64,000 nucleotides of DNA from CBDFHV01 sp965247705. Its GTDB lineage: Bacteria > Pseudomonadota > Alphaproteobacteria > Rhodospirillales > CAMCUA01. Made by a program: the position numbers and the translations under genes. Position 1 is the stretch's first letter. Every line of letters starts with the position of its first letter. The stretch covers positions 26,082 to 90,081 of the forward strand of contig CBDFHV010000033.1 of assembly GCA_965247705.1 (NCBI GenBank), given 5' to 3'. The notes below the pieces were generated by a model, which saw nothing but the letters and a program-made list of their open reading frames with translations, did no database searches and was not told the DNA's origin. Below are positions 41,027 through 49,019 of the stretch, piece after piece.

Positions 41027-42229
41027 ATGGCACTCCCACGCGGCACGAGGATCTGGTGTCTCGCCCTGGGACTGGTGCTTGCGTGCTGCCTTTCGGGGCC
41101 CGAGATCGCTGCCCAAACACTGCTCCCCCAAGACATCACCGCGCGCCTCGACGCCGCGGCAAGGTCGCTCCAGTCCAGCATTGAGTCCCAGGCTCGCGTT
41201 TCGCGCGGATTTGCCCGCGCCGGAATTGCGCCGGCCCTGGACGCCGACGCGGATGCCTACGCCGCCGAAGTTTTGAGTGCGGCCGCCCTGGGCGAAATCG
41301 CGGCCCGCCCCGATCTGGCCGGCTCCATCCTCGCCGCCGTGGCGGCTCACGCGCCGCAAGTCCGCTCAACCATCGAAATTCGCGTCCGCCAGGCGTTTCC
41401 TGGTCTGTTCGTCTCCCCGGGTTCAACGGATTCGGCGGCACCATCCACGCGAAGCGCGAGTGGCATTGCGGCGGCGACGCGGACGACCGTGGAAGAACCG
41501 ACGCGAGACGACGTGGGGGTGAACCACGAACCGATTCCGCCACTGGGGGATCCCTGGGAGGGCTTCAATCGGGGCATCTTCGCTTTTAACGACGTGGTGG
41601 ACCGGTTTCTGCTGGCGCCCGTTGCTCGCGGCTACAGCTGGTTGATGCCAGATCCCGTCGAGATACGCGTCGCCAACGCATTTCACAATCTGCTGGTACC
41701 GGTGCGTCTTGCCAACGATCTGTTGCAGCTGGAGTTTCGGGACGCGGGTGTGACGGCGTCGCGCTTCATCGCCAACTCCACCATGGGCATTGGCGGCTTG
41801 TTCGATGTCGCCACGAACATGGGACTGCCTGATCACCCGGCGGACTTCGGCCAGACCCTTCATGCCTATGGCACGGGTTCGGGTCCCTACTTGGTCCTGC
41901 CCTTGTTCGGCCCCAGCACGGTCCGCGACGGGGTAGGCCTGGCCGTCGACGTCTTCCTCCACCCGTTCACATACGTGCTCGGCACGCCAGTCAACCTCTC
42001 TATCCTGGGAGGGCGAACTGTTGTCCGGCGCGCCGAACTCCTGGATCCGCTCGACGATCTGAGAGAATCCTCGGTCGATTATTACGCCGCTCTACGAAGC
42101 GCCTATGAACAGGATAGAGCCGTCGAACTCCGCCGCGGCGCATCGGGAACCAATACCCGGGCCGACGATGCGTTCGATGCGTTTGAGTGGCCAATTCCCC
42201 CAGGAAATCGCCGTGTAAGCCCCTTGTGA
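41027..42229 (+). CDS. mlaA: MlaA (VacJ)-family protein with long N-terminal extension
   Basis: A 400-residue protein. A signal peptide (ending near SGPEIAAQ) is followed by about 130 residues of Ala/Arg-rich, unassigned sequence. The MlaA domain follows from about residue 175 (DPWEGFNRGIFAFNDVVDRFLLAPVARGY), with the conserved FGQTLHAYGTGSGPYLVLPLFGPSTVRD block. MlaA removes misplaced phospholipid from the outer leaflet of the outer membrane. Typical MlaA is about 250 residues; the extension is unusual, and no lipobox Cys is evident at the cleavage site. Confidence 0.88.
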   Translation: MALPRGTRIWCLALGLVLACCLSGPEIAAQTLLPQDITARLDAAARSLQSSIESQARVSRGFARAGIAPALDADADAYAAEVLSAAALGEIAARPDLAGSILAAVAAHAPQVRSTIEIRVRQAFPGLFVSPGSTDSAAPSTRSASGIAAATRTTVEEPTRDDVGVNHEPIPPLGDPWEGFNRGIFAFNDVVDRFLLAPVARGYSWLMPDPVEIRVANAFHNLLVPVRLANDLLQLEFRDAGVTASRFIANSTMGIGGLFDVATNMGLPDHPADFGQTLHAYGTGSGPYLVLPLFGPSTVRDGVGLAVDVFLHPFTYVLGTPVNLSILGGRTVVRRAELLDPLDDLRESSVDYYAALRSAYEQDRAVELRRGASGTNTRADDAFDAFEWPIPPGNRRVSPL

Positions 42230-42239
42230 CCCCGGTCAC
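42226..42239. promoter_or_regulatory. Inverted repeat at the mlaA stop codon
   Basis: GTGACC, two bases, GGTCAC; it overlaps the mlaA TGA. It matches the repeat upstream of surA at 3744-3759. Meaning unknown. Confidence 0.3.
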
Positions 42240-42320
42240 TGTGGCGAATCCCGGAGTCTGCAATGTTGTTCCGGTCAATGGGCGACAAGCGTCGTCCGGG
42301 GCTGGAGCGAGGACAGAATC

Positions 42321-42533
42321 ATGAGGCAGATCGTCGGCTACTACGTTGTTCCTCCGGGAGACCTGTGGGTTCGATTTCAGGATGGTGAAATGCGTCAGGC
42401 CACGGAACTGGAGAAAAATTCCTTGATCAACTTCCCGGAGCTGGTTGGCACCATGGATTGGAACGATCCCATTTGCCAACAGCCTCAGACCGGTTCCGTT
42501 CGGCGATTCCAGGCCAGCCATGCGCAGAGCTGA
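42321..42533 (+). CDS. Small hypothetical protein (70 residues)
   Basis: Starts MRQIVGYYVVPPGDLWVRFQDGEM, with GAGCGAGGA seven bases before the ATG. It is small and soluble with no family I recognise. It lies 91 bp after mlaA on the same strand, and the interrupted 68-residue ORF begins 22 bp after its stop, so the two may be one small operon. Confidence 0.5.
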   Translation: MRQIVGYYVVPPGDLWVRFQDGEMRQATELEKNSLINFPELVGTMDWNDPICQQPQTGSVRRFQASHAQS

Positions 42534-42555
42534 ACAAGCGGGAAGGACCGCGCCG

Positions 42556-42697
42556 ATGCACCCTACGAACATATCCATTCAAGCCGGCCCATACGGAAGC
42601 ATCGCGATCGTCGTTCGAGACGAGGAAGGCCGGGTCGTCGGACATCTGGTGCGCCCCGAGGAGGCCGTTCAACTCGCCTCCAACCTCATGGAACTAG
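42556..42697 (+). pseudogene. Small ORF, 5' part, interrupted by IS1380
   Basis: ATG 42556 follows GGAAGGA by eight bases. The protein begins MHPTNISIQAGPYGSIAIVV and continues to MEL, where the IS1380 element enters at CTAG. Joining 42697 to 44301 (removing the IS and one CTAG) continues the frame as AHRLDLRSGEATVSVVEVRPN to a TAG stop, 68 residues in total. As it stands, translation runs into the element to a stop at 42855. The family is not recognised. A longer start at 42520 is possible. Confidence 0.6.
42694..42697. repeat. 4-bp target duplication, left copy (IS1380)
   Basis: CTAG, repeated at 44297-44300. Four to five bases is the usual IS1380 duplication. Confidence 0.8.
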
Positions 42698-44296
42698 CCC
42701 CAATTATTCATGACGGCCATCGGATTTCAGCGGGACGAGCGGTAGCGACCGGGTTGACGGCGATTTTTGAGACGGATTGTCGGAGAGGTTGGAGGTTGTT
42801 GTTCGGGGCTCGTCCGGCGGCACCTGCCGCTTGGTTCAGGGCCCTTGGGCGGTGATGCGCCCGGCGATGGCGATCATGGCCGGCTGATAGGGATAGGCCG
42901 AAGGCAGGGCGATCCTGAGGCGCGACTTGAGCTCCTCGACGCGGACGGCGATTTTGAGAAACGCCCGGCGCAGGGTTTCGAAGGTGGCCGTTCGCCACAG
43001 CGATTTCCGAGGCGCCGCTTGGCGAAGCTGATGCAGCAGCCAGTAGGCGCCGGTATGCAGGAAGAGGCGGAACTGGTTGGCCTCCCAACGGTGGCACGAC
43101 GTGCGGTCGGACTTGGTGTAGAGCTTGTGGTCCTTGATCATGTTTTCCATCCGCCCGCGGGCGCAGTAGACCTTCTCGTAGAGCGCCTTGGCGCGGCCGC
43201 TCAGGTTGGTGACGACGAAGCGGACGTCACAGCCCTTGGCGGTAGCTTCCACGCGGGCGATGACCGAGCGTTGCCGTGACCAGCTTTTGGCCTGGTAGCC
43301 GGTGTGGAAGAAGCGGCGCACCTTATCCTTTCCCTGCCCCGCCCGGCGCACGGCGGCGTCCTCGCACCACGGCTGGCCGATCCTGTTCAGCCGGGCGTTG
43401 CCGGAAAGCCCGAAGATGAAGCCGCAGCCCTGACGTTCGAGGAATTCCATGGCCTCCGGCGTGGCGTAGTGGCCATCGCCCCGCACGGTGATCTCGACCC
43501 GTGGCCAGTTGCGGCGGATGCGGCCGATGACGTGTCTCAGGATCCGCGCCGCCTCGTCGCCGGAGGGCCGCTTGCCGGGACGCAGCAGTGACATCACCGG
43601 CTTGCCGGTGGCCGCCTCGAAGATATGGATGGGTTGGAAGCAATAGTCGTCGTAATGGGCGTTGAACAGCGCCAGCTGCTGGCCGCCGTGAACGGCGTCG
43701 TCGGTGTCGTCGATATCGAGAACGATGCGCGCCGGAACGCGCTTGAAGCTGGCGCAAAACAGATCGATCATCGACAGCCCCATGCGCCCGAGCGCGCGCC
43801 ATGACGGCGCGTTCTCGAGGCGCGACAGGGTCGGTTGGCTCATCAGGTCGTCGCCGCTCTCGGACAAACGGCCACAGGCCAGCTTGAACGCCGGATCGAA
43901 ACGCAGAACGTCGAGGTCGTCGCAATCCTCATACCCGCAGGCAATAGCGAACAGGCGCGCCCGGATCATGTCTACGTAAGCGTGGGTCGTGCTCGCCGGG
44001 TCGCGCACGTCGGTGACGCAGGAAGCGAGCACGTCGGCGATGCCGAGCCGCCTGTCGATCTCGCCCAACAACAACACCCCGCCGTCCGACGACAGCCGTC
44101 CGCCGTCGAAGCGGGCGCAAAGCGGCTTGCCTCCAACGGGCGACAAACCAGGGAGATAGGGGGTAATCTCGTTCATGGTGAGCCGTGGGTTGTTCTGTTG
44201 CCATGTGATCTTGTCTTGACACCAAAATCATACGGCATTTCAACAGGTTAATCTACGCTCACCAGCATTTTCAATCAGCGCCGTGAATAATTCGGG
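42698..44296 (-). mobile_element. IS1380-family insertion sequence (1599 bp)
   Basis: The termini are imperfect 15-bp inverted repeats, CCCCAATTATTCATG and CCCGAATTATTCACG, with CTAG duplicated on both sides. It contains one intact transposase gene on the minus strand. It interrupts the small ORF at 42556 and is not obviously decayed. Confidence 0.9.
42836..44176 (-). CDS. IS1380-family transposase, intact
   Basis: A 446-residue DDE transposase. The N-terminal block (ARFDGGRLSSDGGVLLLGEIDRRLG) is typical of IS1380. The catalytic residues are likely in VLDIDDTDD (first Asp), VRGDGHYATPEAMEFLE (second Asp) and YCARGRMENMIKDHKLY (Glu). No frameshift or internal stop is seen, so the element is potentially active. 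Confidence 0.93.
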   Translation of the reverse strand: MNEITPYLPGLSPVGGKPLCARFDGGRLSSDGGVLLLGEIDRRLGIADVLASCVTDVRDPASTTHAYVDMIRARLFAIACGYEDCDDLDVLRFDPAFKLACGRLSESGDDLMSQPTLSRLENAPSWRALGRMGLSMIDLFCASFKRVPARIVLDIDDTDDAVHGGQQLALFNAHYDDYCFQPIHIFEAATGKPVMSLLRPGKRPSGDEAARILRHVIGRIRRNWPRVEITVRGDGHYATPEAMEFLERQGCGFIFGLSGNARLNRIGQPWCEDAAVRRAGQGKDKVRRFFHTGYQAKSWSRQRSVIARVEATAKGCDVRFVVTNLSGRAKALYEKVYCARGRMENMIKDHKLYTKSDRTSCHRWEANQFRLFLHTGAYWLLHQLRQAAPRKSLWRTATFETLRRAFLKIAVRVEELKSRLRIALPSAYPYQPAMIAIAGRITAQGP

Positions 44297-44300
44297 CTAG
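44297..44300. repeat. 4-bp target duplication, right copy (IS1380)
   Basis: CTAG, partner of 42694-42697. Confidence 0.8.
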
Positions 44301-44365
44301 CCCATCGGCTCGATCTCCGATCAGGCGAGGCAACCGTGTCCGTCGTCGAGGTGCGGCCAAATTAG
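44301..44365 (+). pseudogene. Small ORF, 3' part, downstream of IS1380
   Basis: It encodes the C-terminal 20 or so residues (HRLDLRSGEATVSVVEVRPN) of the ORF that starts at 42556. The TAG stop contains the TA at which MITE copy 2 inserted; the empty-site sequence (AATTAGACTTG) also gives TAG, so the stop codon was preserved. Confidence 0.55.
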
Positions 44366-44628
44366 TGGACTAAGTCAGACAGATAGTACCCATACGATCG
44401 CGTTTCCCGTTTCCTCGGCAGGAAGGGGCGCGCCGTCGATGCTGTCGCATCGATAAGCGTCCCTGACGCCCCGAGGAAGCGGGAAACGCGACCCACATGG
44501 CGGCCGACCGAGCTCCCCGGCGGCGTTGCGGGACGCTTGCGATGCGACAGCATCGCCGCGCGTCCCGCGCCTGGCCGGATGAACTCGGTCGGTCGTCGTA
44601 TGGGTACTATCTGTCTGACTTAGTCCAC
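44365..44628. mobile_element. 264-bp TA-flanked MITE, copy 2 (inverted)
   Basis: Same length as the copy at 12139-12402 and about 95% identical to its reverse complement by manual alignment, with no indels. The 33-bp terminal repeats begin GTGGACTAAGTCAGACAGAT and are perfect within this copy, although they differ from copy 1 at positions 5, 13 and 21. TA flanks both ends. The two internal arms with complementary apical loops are conserved. No gene is supported inside. Confidence 0.9.
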
Positions 44629-44654
44629 TAGACTTGAAGCCCCGAGATCAACCG

Positions 44655-45635
44655 TCAGGCGCCGCGACGCACCCGAAATGCGACCAGCAATGCCACGAAA
44701 CTGAATCCAAGAAGCAATACAATGGGCTCGGCCGCGGCCTCAATGATCCGTTTCCTGAGCCATATGAAGAATTTAATCGTCTTTGAATGCCTTTCGGGCT
44801 CGAATGCTTTGTCGCGCGAGGGGGCGGAGGAGGAATTGATATTAGAAATCATATTGTCTTGTGCTCGAATACTTGAAACAGAAGAACTGCCCATCACTCC
44901 CTTGAGCAACTCCGTTTCATTGCCAATGCTTGAAAGGCCGACACTTGGCACGAAGGTATAGCTGGGCTCGTGGATATTCTGCGGTAGTCCCTCGAGTAAA
45001 ACATTTGAATCTGTGTCTACGCCGGTATCCATGCCTCGCGTGCGAGTATCCAGCGCCGAGCCGGACGACAAGCGCTTCTCGTAGTACCGAACCACGTCGT
45101 CGACGTCGCCCAAGGGGTCCGACGATTGGTCAAGTACTTCGCCTCGGGAATCATCGGCTCGCGGATTCCGATTCTGGCCCGATCTTTTCTTCGTTCCAGC
45201 TATTTGTGGACTCGGTTTTTGGGGTATCAATTCACTGGGACGCTTCCTCAGCCCCGCCAGGGGATCACGGGACTTCAACTCACCGCGGCCTTGCGTTTCG
45301 ACACCTGTTGTCGGCGTCGCCGAAAATTCTTGGCCACTACCGCCGTCAAGCGGAGAAAGCCCCGGCCGAGCACGACCGCCAGAGTCGGGTATCATGCCGG
45401 GAATGCCAAACCCGGTGCCGGACCAGTCTTCCCCAGGACTGACCCCCAGCGGAACGCTGCTGTCCAGCGGACTGGTCGGGAGTTGGGTGCCGATACTTGA
45501 CGGCCCTTGTCCACTTTGGTCCAGGGGTGCGAGGCGACTGGTCAATTGGGCGCGGCCGCTCCGCGAGGAATCCTGGGCACCCGTGGACCATGGCGCTACG
45601 AGGAGGACCACGACGGCAACCAGCCGAAAGACCAT
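44655..45635 (-). CDS. Putative periplasmic/surface protein with C-terminal membrane anchor
   Basis: From the ATG at 45635 the protein has 326 residues: a signal peptide (MVFRLVAVVVLLVAPWST, cleavage near GAQ), then a long Ser/Pro/Gly/Asp-rich, probably disordered region (about 25-270). The C-terminal module has a basic amphipathic segment (KFFIWLRKRIIE), then AAAEP and one hydrophobic helix ending in RVRRGA. That tail resembles PEP-CTERM-type sorting signals in layout, but this is not certain. Base composition is lower in GC toward the 3' end than its neighbours. No family is recognised. A longer frame to 45716 exists. Confidence 0.6.
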   Translation of the reverse strand: MVFRLVAVVVLLVAPWSTGAQDSSRSGRAQLTSRLAPLDQSGQGPSSIGTQLPTSPLDSSVPLGVSPGEDWSGTGFGIPGMIPDSGGRARPGLSPLDGGSGQEFSATPTTGVETQGRGELKSRDPLAGLRKRPSELIPQKPSPQIAGTKKRSGQNRNPRADDSRGEVLDQSSDPLGDVDDVVRYYEKRLSSGSALDTRTRGMDTGVDTDSNVLLEGLPQNIHEPSYTFVPSVGLSSIGNETELLKGVMGSSSVSSIRAQDNMISNINSSSAPSRDKAFEPERHSKTIKFFIWLRKRIIEAAAEPIVLLLGFSFVALLVAFRVRRGA

Positions 45636-45858
45636 GTTGATTGTTTGACAGCTCAAGGTTTTGCTCCGCCGTCCTTTATTGTTCGCACCATGTGCGACTT
45701 CCAGGCGGGCTCTCAACGTGTCAGATTAGCACAGAAGCTAACGAAAATCTCGAAGGAAATCCGCCTTCGCCATAATTGGACCGGCTTCGGTCGCAGCCTT
45801 GCGCCGCCGCGGTCGAGACCGATATAAATCGAACGCCTACCGATCGAGGACACTCGCC

Positions 45859-46353
45859 ATGGCCAACGCGTCCGGGCACCAACAGCTGTTTGCCCCCCGC
45901 CGCTCCGTGAAGCAGGTCGAGGAAGGGAACGAGCTGGCGCCTAAGTTCGACCGGGACGGATTGATCCCCGTGGTCACCACGGACGCGGAATGTGGCGAGG
46001 TGCTCATGCACGGGTACATGAACGATCAGGCACTGCATCGCACCATCGAAACGGGCGAGGCCCATTACTGGAGCCGAAGTCGCAACACCCTGTGGCACAA
46101 GGGGGCGACCAGCGGATTAACGCAGAGGGTCGTCGAGCTGCGTATTGACGACGACCAAGACGCGGTATGGCTTCGCGTCCACGTGGCGGGCAGCGGGGCC
46201 AGTTGCCATGTCGGCTACCGCTCCTGCTTCTATCGATCGGTTCCCTTGGGCCCCTGCGCCGGGAAAAAACGCGATCTACAATTCGAAGAGACGGAAAAGC
46301 TCTTCGACCCCGTCGAAATCTACGGCAACGCCCCCAATCCGACCCGCCTGTAG
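45859..46353 (+). CDS. hisI: HisI, phosphoribosyl-AMP cyclohydrolase
   Basis: A 164-residue metal-dependent enzyme of histidine synthesis that opens the purine ring of PR-AMP. Diagnostic motifs: VLMHGYMNDQAL, GEAHYWSRSRNTLWHKGATSG, and the cysteine zinc-site segment GASCHVGYRSCFYR. No HisE domain is fused. It stands apart from other his genes, which is common in alphaproteobacteria. It converges on the MscS gene with a 120-bp gap. Confidence 0.95.
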   Translation: MANASGHQQLFAPRRSVKQVEEGNELAPKFDRDGLIPVVTTDAECGEVLMHGYMNDQALHRTIETGEAHYWSRSRNTLWHKGATSGLTQRVVELRIDDDQDAVWLRVHVAGSGASCHVGYRSCFYRSVPLGPCAGKKRDLQFEETEKLFDPVEIYGNAPNPTRL

Positions 46354-46473
46354 TCCCCCGCCACGCTTCAGCCGCGCTGCAAGAGACCGGGTAAGAACGG
46401 CGAGACGGTTGCGCTTCCCTGCCGACGTCTCCAGCAATGGAGCAGGCTCGGGAATTCGGAGTCAGTCGTGCAC

Positions 46474-47322
46474 TTATGTTCCATCGGGTTCGGCGGCGGA
46501 CCGCAGCGGGACCGCGACACCGGCCGTCGGCAGCATCGGGATATTCGCACCCCGCAAGGCCGCCAACAGGTCGCTGTTCACCGCATAGCGGGTTTGATGG
46601 TAGGACCGGCTGGGCACCCAGTATCGGATTCCGAGGACGATGGCTCCGTAGGCGAAGTCGTGAACGCCGATCTGTGGAGCGGTTTCGGTCGCCACGTCCC
46701 GCCGGCTGCCGACTGCGCGCCGCAAGGCCTCGACGGCCCGTTCCACGTCGGTGTCGACCGGAACATGGATTTGAGTTTCCACGATGCGCTTGTTGTCGGA
46801 ATTGACAATCACCTGACCGACAATCTCCTTGTTGGGAATGGTGATCCGCTCGCCATCCTCTCCCACCAGCTGAGTGGCGGCGAGGCCGATGGTCTCGACC
46901 ACCCCACTGGCCCTCTTGGACTTGAGGGTGATCGTGTTGCCAACAACGAACGGTCGACCGAGAACAATGGAAAGCCCTGCCCCGTAGTTGGAAAGCGGCC
47001 CTTGCATGGCGATCGTGGCGCCGAAGGCGGACGCGCCGGCCAGCGCTATGAGGGGCGCGATGGAGATTCCGAAGTTGCCGAGCGTGATGACAACGACAAA
47101 TCCGATGAGGAGAACCCGTACAACGTTGCCGATGAAGCGGGAAAGGGTCGTGTCCAACTTGCGCGCGTCGGCGAGACTGGCCACCCGGCCGCCGCACCAA
47201 GCGGCTAATTTGAGGCCGACGACGAGAAAAAACAGCGCGCCGAGAATCTGAAACCCGTAGGCGACGGCGAACTCGGTCACCGTGGCGATCAGCTTATTGA
47301 CGGTTTCAATTTCCCGTTCCAT
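46474..47322 (-). CDS. MscS-family mechanosensitive ion channel
   Basis: A 282-residue small-conductance channel with three membrane helices (about 18-40, 60-83, 88-115). The pore-lining TM3 carries the Gly/Ala pattern (APLIALAGASAFGATIAMQGPLSNYGAG), and a cytoplasmic beta and alpha-beta domain follows (FVVGNTITLKSKRASGVVETIG, IPNKEIVGQVIVN). It opens on membrane tension to release solutes during osmotic downshift. Length matches E. coli MscS. Confidence 0.93.
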   Translation of the reverse strand: MEREIETVNKLIATVTEFAVAYGFQILGALFFLVVGLKLAAWCGGRVASLADARKLDTTLSRFIGNVVRVLLIGFVVVITLGNFGISIAPLIALAGASAFGATIAMQGPLSNYGAGLSIVLGRPFVVGNTITLKSKRASGVVETIGLAATQLVGEDGERITIPNKEIVGQVIVNSDNKRIVETQIHVPVDTDVERAVEALRRAVGSRRDVATETAPQIGVHDFAYGAIVLGIRYWVPSRSYHQTRYAVNSDLLAALRGANIPMLPTAGVAVPLRSAAEPDGT

Positions 47323-47354
47323 GGGCGTGTCCGGGTCATGTGGGAATCAAGGAC

Positions 47355-47383
47355 GGGGCGGTGTACCGCCGGCACACCGCCCC
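47355..47383 (-). terminator. Strong hairpin between the PLP-enzyme gene and mscS
   Basis: GGGGCGGTGT pairs perfectly with ACACCGCCCC around a 9-base loop. It lies 34 bp after the stop of the minus-strand PLP-enzyme gene and just before mscS on the same strand, so it probably ends the catabolic-cluster transcript. The T tract is weak (GTCCTTGATTCC). Confidence 0.55.
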
Positions 47384-47416
47384 GCTTCAGCGGATAGCAA
47401 GATCGGCGGGCTCCGG

Positions 47417-48955
47417 CTACTGATCCATGATACCGGCGTGCTCGCACATCAACTGCATCATGCGCACGAAGCAGCGGATCATCAGCCGCGTCGGCTCCTC
47501 CATCAGCTTGCCGTTCTCGTCGGTGGTGCCCAGGCCCGGGGACATCTTGACGTTGCCGTCATAGGCAACGCAGGGGGCGATGCCCATGGCCTTGGTGGCG
47601 TTCATGGTCAACCCGGTGCCGGCGTAGAGGTCCTCTACGGAAAAGATGGGAATGCCCATCTTGCCTTTGGACCACGTCTTCTCGTAGTCCACCTCGACGC
47701 AGTTGGCGCTGTAGTCCTTGTCGAAATGCAGCCCCTTGCGCAGGGATGAATCCAACTTGGAGAACTCGTCGACCACGATGTCGTACCAGAGGTCGATCTG
47801 CGCCTTGTAGTCGTCCCCATGTTCCATCAGCAGCCGCATGGTGGCGATGGTGCCGAGCAACGCTTCCTTGCCCGGATCGAGCGCCACGTGGGAGGACTTT
47901 CCGTGGGCCATGGGATTGCCGTTGCGGTGGCTATGCACGCCCAACGCCCGGGCCAAGGGAATGATCGCTTCTTCCGTGCCGATGGCCAGGCCACAGGTGG
48001 GGCCGCCACTGGCCTTGTCCATGCTGAACAGCATCAGGTCGGCCCCGGTCTTGCGGATATCGGTGCAGACGAATGGCAAGCCGACGGCGTTGTCCAGGAC
48101 GTAGGGGACATTGTGCCGCTTGGCGATCTTGGCCATTTCCTTTTGCAGGATGGGAATGCCGTCCTTGTCCTGGTCCCCGTAGCCGTATCCCGGATGGGTG
48201 TAACCCAAAGACGTAAAGCCGGCCAAGGACGCCTTGTGGTCCTCCGCGGCCCGGGCGATGGCGGCGGCCGAGGCCTTGCCCTTCACCCCGCCGAGTAGGG
48301 TGCAGACATGATACTTGATGCCATGGGCTTCGTACTTGGCGCCTTCCAGCGGCACGATCACCGTATCCAGGTTGACCAGCCGCTTGCCCAACTGCCCGAA
48401 CTCGCCGGCCGACACGCCCCGATCGCCGAACAGGTCCTTGTACTTGGGCGGGAATGGCCGGCCATAGGCCGCCTGATGGTGAGCGTGCTTCTCGTAAGGC
48501 GCGATATAGCGGGAGCGATAGGATTCGCCGCGACCAGCCCAGGGCGGGGAGAACAGAGCATCGAAGCTGACCTGCAAAAGCGCCTCGCAGGTGTTGGCGG
48601 CAACGGCGTCGTACTCGTCGCCGTACCACAGCTTCACCAAGTGACGCACCTCCTTGTCGAGGGTCGCGTTGTTGGTCACCTTGCGCGCGCCTTCGCTCAT
48701 GGCCGTGACGATCTCCTTGCGGAGCAGGCCGTGGTTCTCGGAGATGGTGCCCGTCAAGCCGATTTTGCCGCGAAACTTTTCCGGAAGACCCACTTCGTCG
48801 GGGATCGTCTTGACCTTGGCCAGGAACTCGCCCTGGGTTTCCGCCAGATGCTGGTACATCTGGTAGCGGAACTGCCACCGTTGTTTGGCACGCCGGGGCA
48901 CGCGGGTCTTGGCGCTCTTCGATTTCTTTCTCGTCGTCGTTCCCTCGTAGGACAT
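47417..48955 (-). CDS. Fold-type-I PLP-dependent enzyme of unknown substrate
   Basis: A 512-residue protein starting MSYEGTTTRKK, with GGGAG eight bases before the ATG. A basic N-terminal tail is followed by an aminotransferase-like fold. The pyridine-nitrogen Asp is probably Asp288 (PYVLDNAVG) and the PLP lysine Lys314 (FSMDKASGGPTCGLAIG), a pattern close to SelA-like and C-S/C-C lyase enzymes. The glycine-rich THPGYGYGDQDKDG is distinctive. It is paired with an unrecognised 155-residue gene 64 bp upstream and lies downstream of an IclR regulator. Lyase chemistry on an amino acid is plausible; the substrate is unknown. Confidence 0.65.
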   Translation of the reverse strand: MSYEGTTTRKKSKSAKTRVPRRAKQRWQFRYQMYQHLAETQGEFLAKVKTIPDEVGLPEKFRGKIGLTGTISENHGLLRKEIVTAMSEGARKVTNNATLDKEVRHLVKLWYGDEYDAVAANTCEALLQVSFDALFSPPWAGRGESYRSRYIAPYEKHAHHQAAYGRPFPPKYKDLFGDRGVSAGEFGQLGKRLVNLDTVIVPLEGAKYEAHGIKYHVCTLLGGVKGKASAAAIARAAEDHKASLAGFTSLGYTHPGYGYGDQDKDGIPILQKEMAKIAKRHNVPYVLDNAVGLPFVCTDIRKTGADLMLFSMDKASGGPTCGLAIGTEEAIIPLARALGVHSHRNGNPMAHGKSSHVALDPGKEALLGTIATMRLLMEHGDDYKAQIDLWYDIVVDEFSKLDSSLRKGLHFDKDYSANCVEVDYEKTWSKGKMGIPIFSVEDLYAGTGLTMNATKAMGIAPCVAYDGNVKMSPGLGTTDENGKLMEEPTRLMIRCFVRMMQLMCEHAGIMDQ

Positions 48956-49019
48956 GTATCGATCTCCCGATCCTGGTTGGTGATGACTTCGTTCGGTGGC
49001 GCCGCCGTTGCGGCAAGCG

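Noticed and set aside
40418..41359. 313-codon minus-strand frame opposite the Sel1 and mlaA genes
   Set aside because: Antisense shadow of strong plus-strand genes without a recognisable domain.
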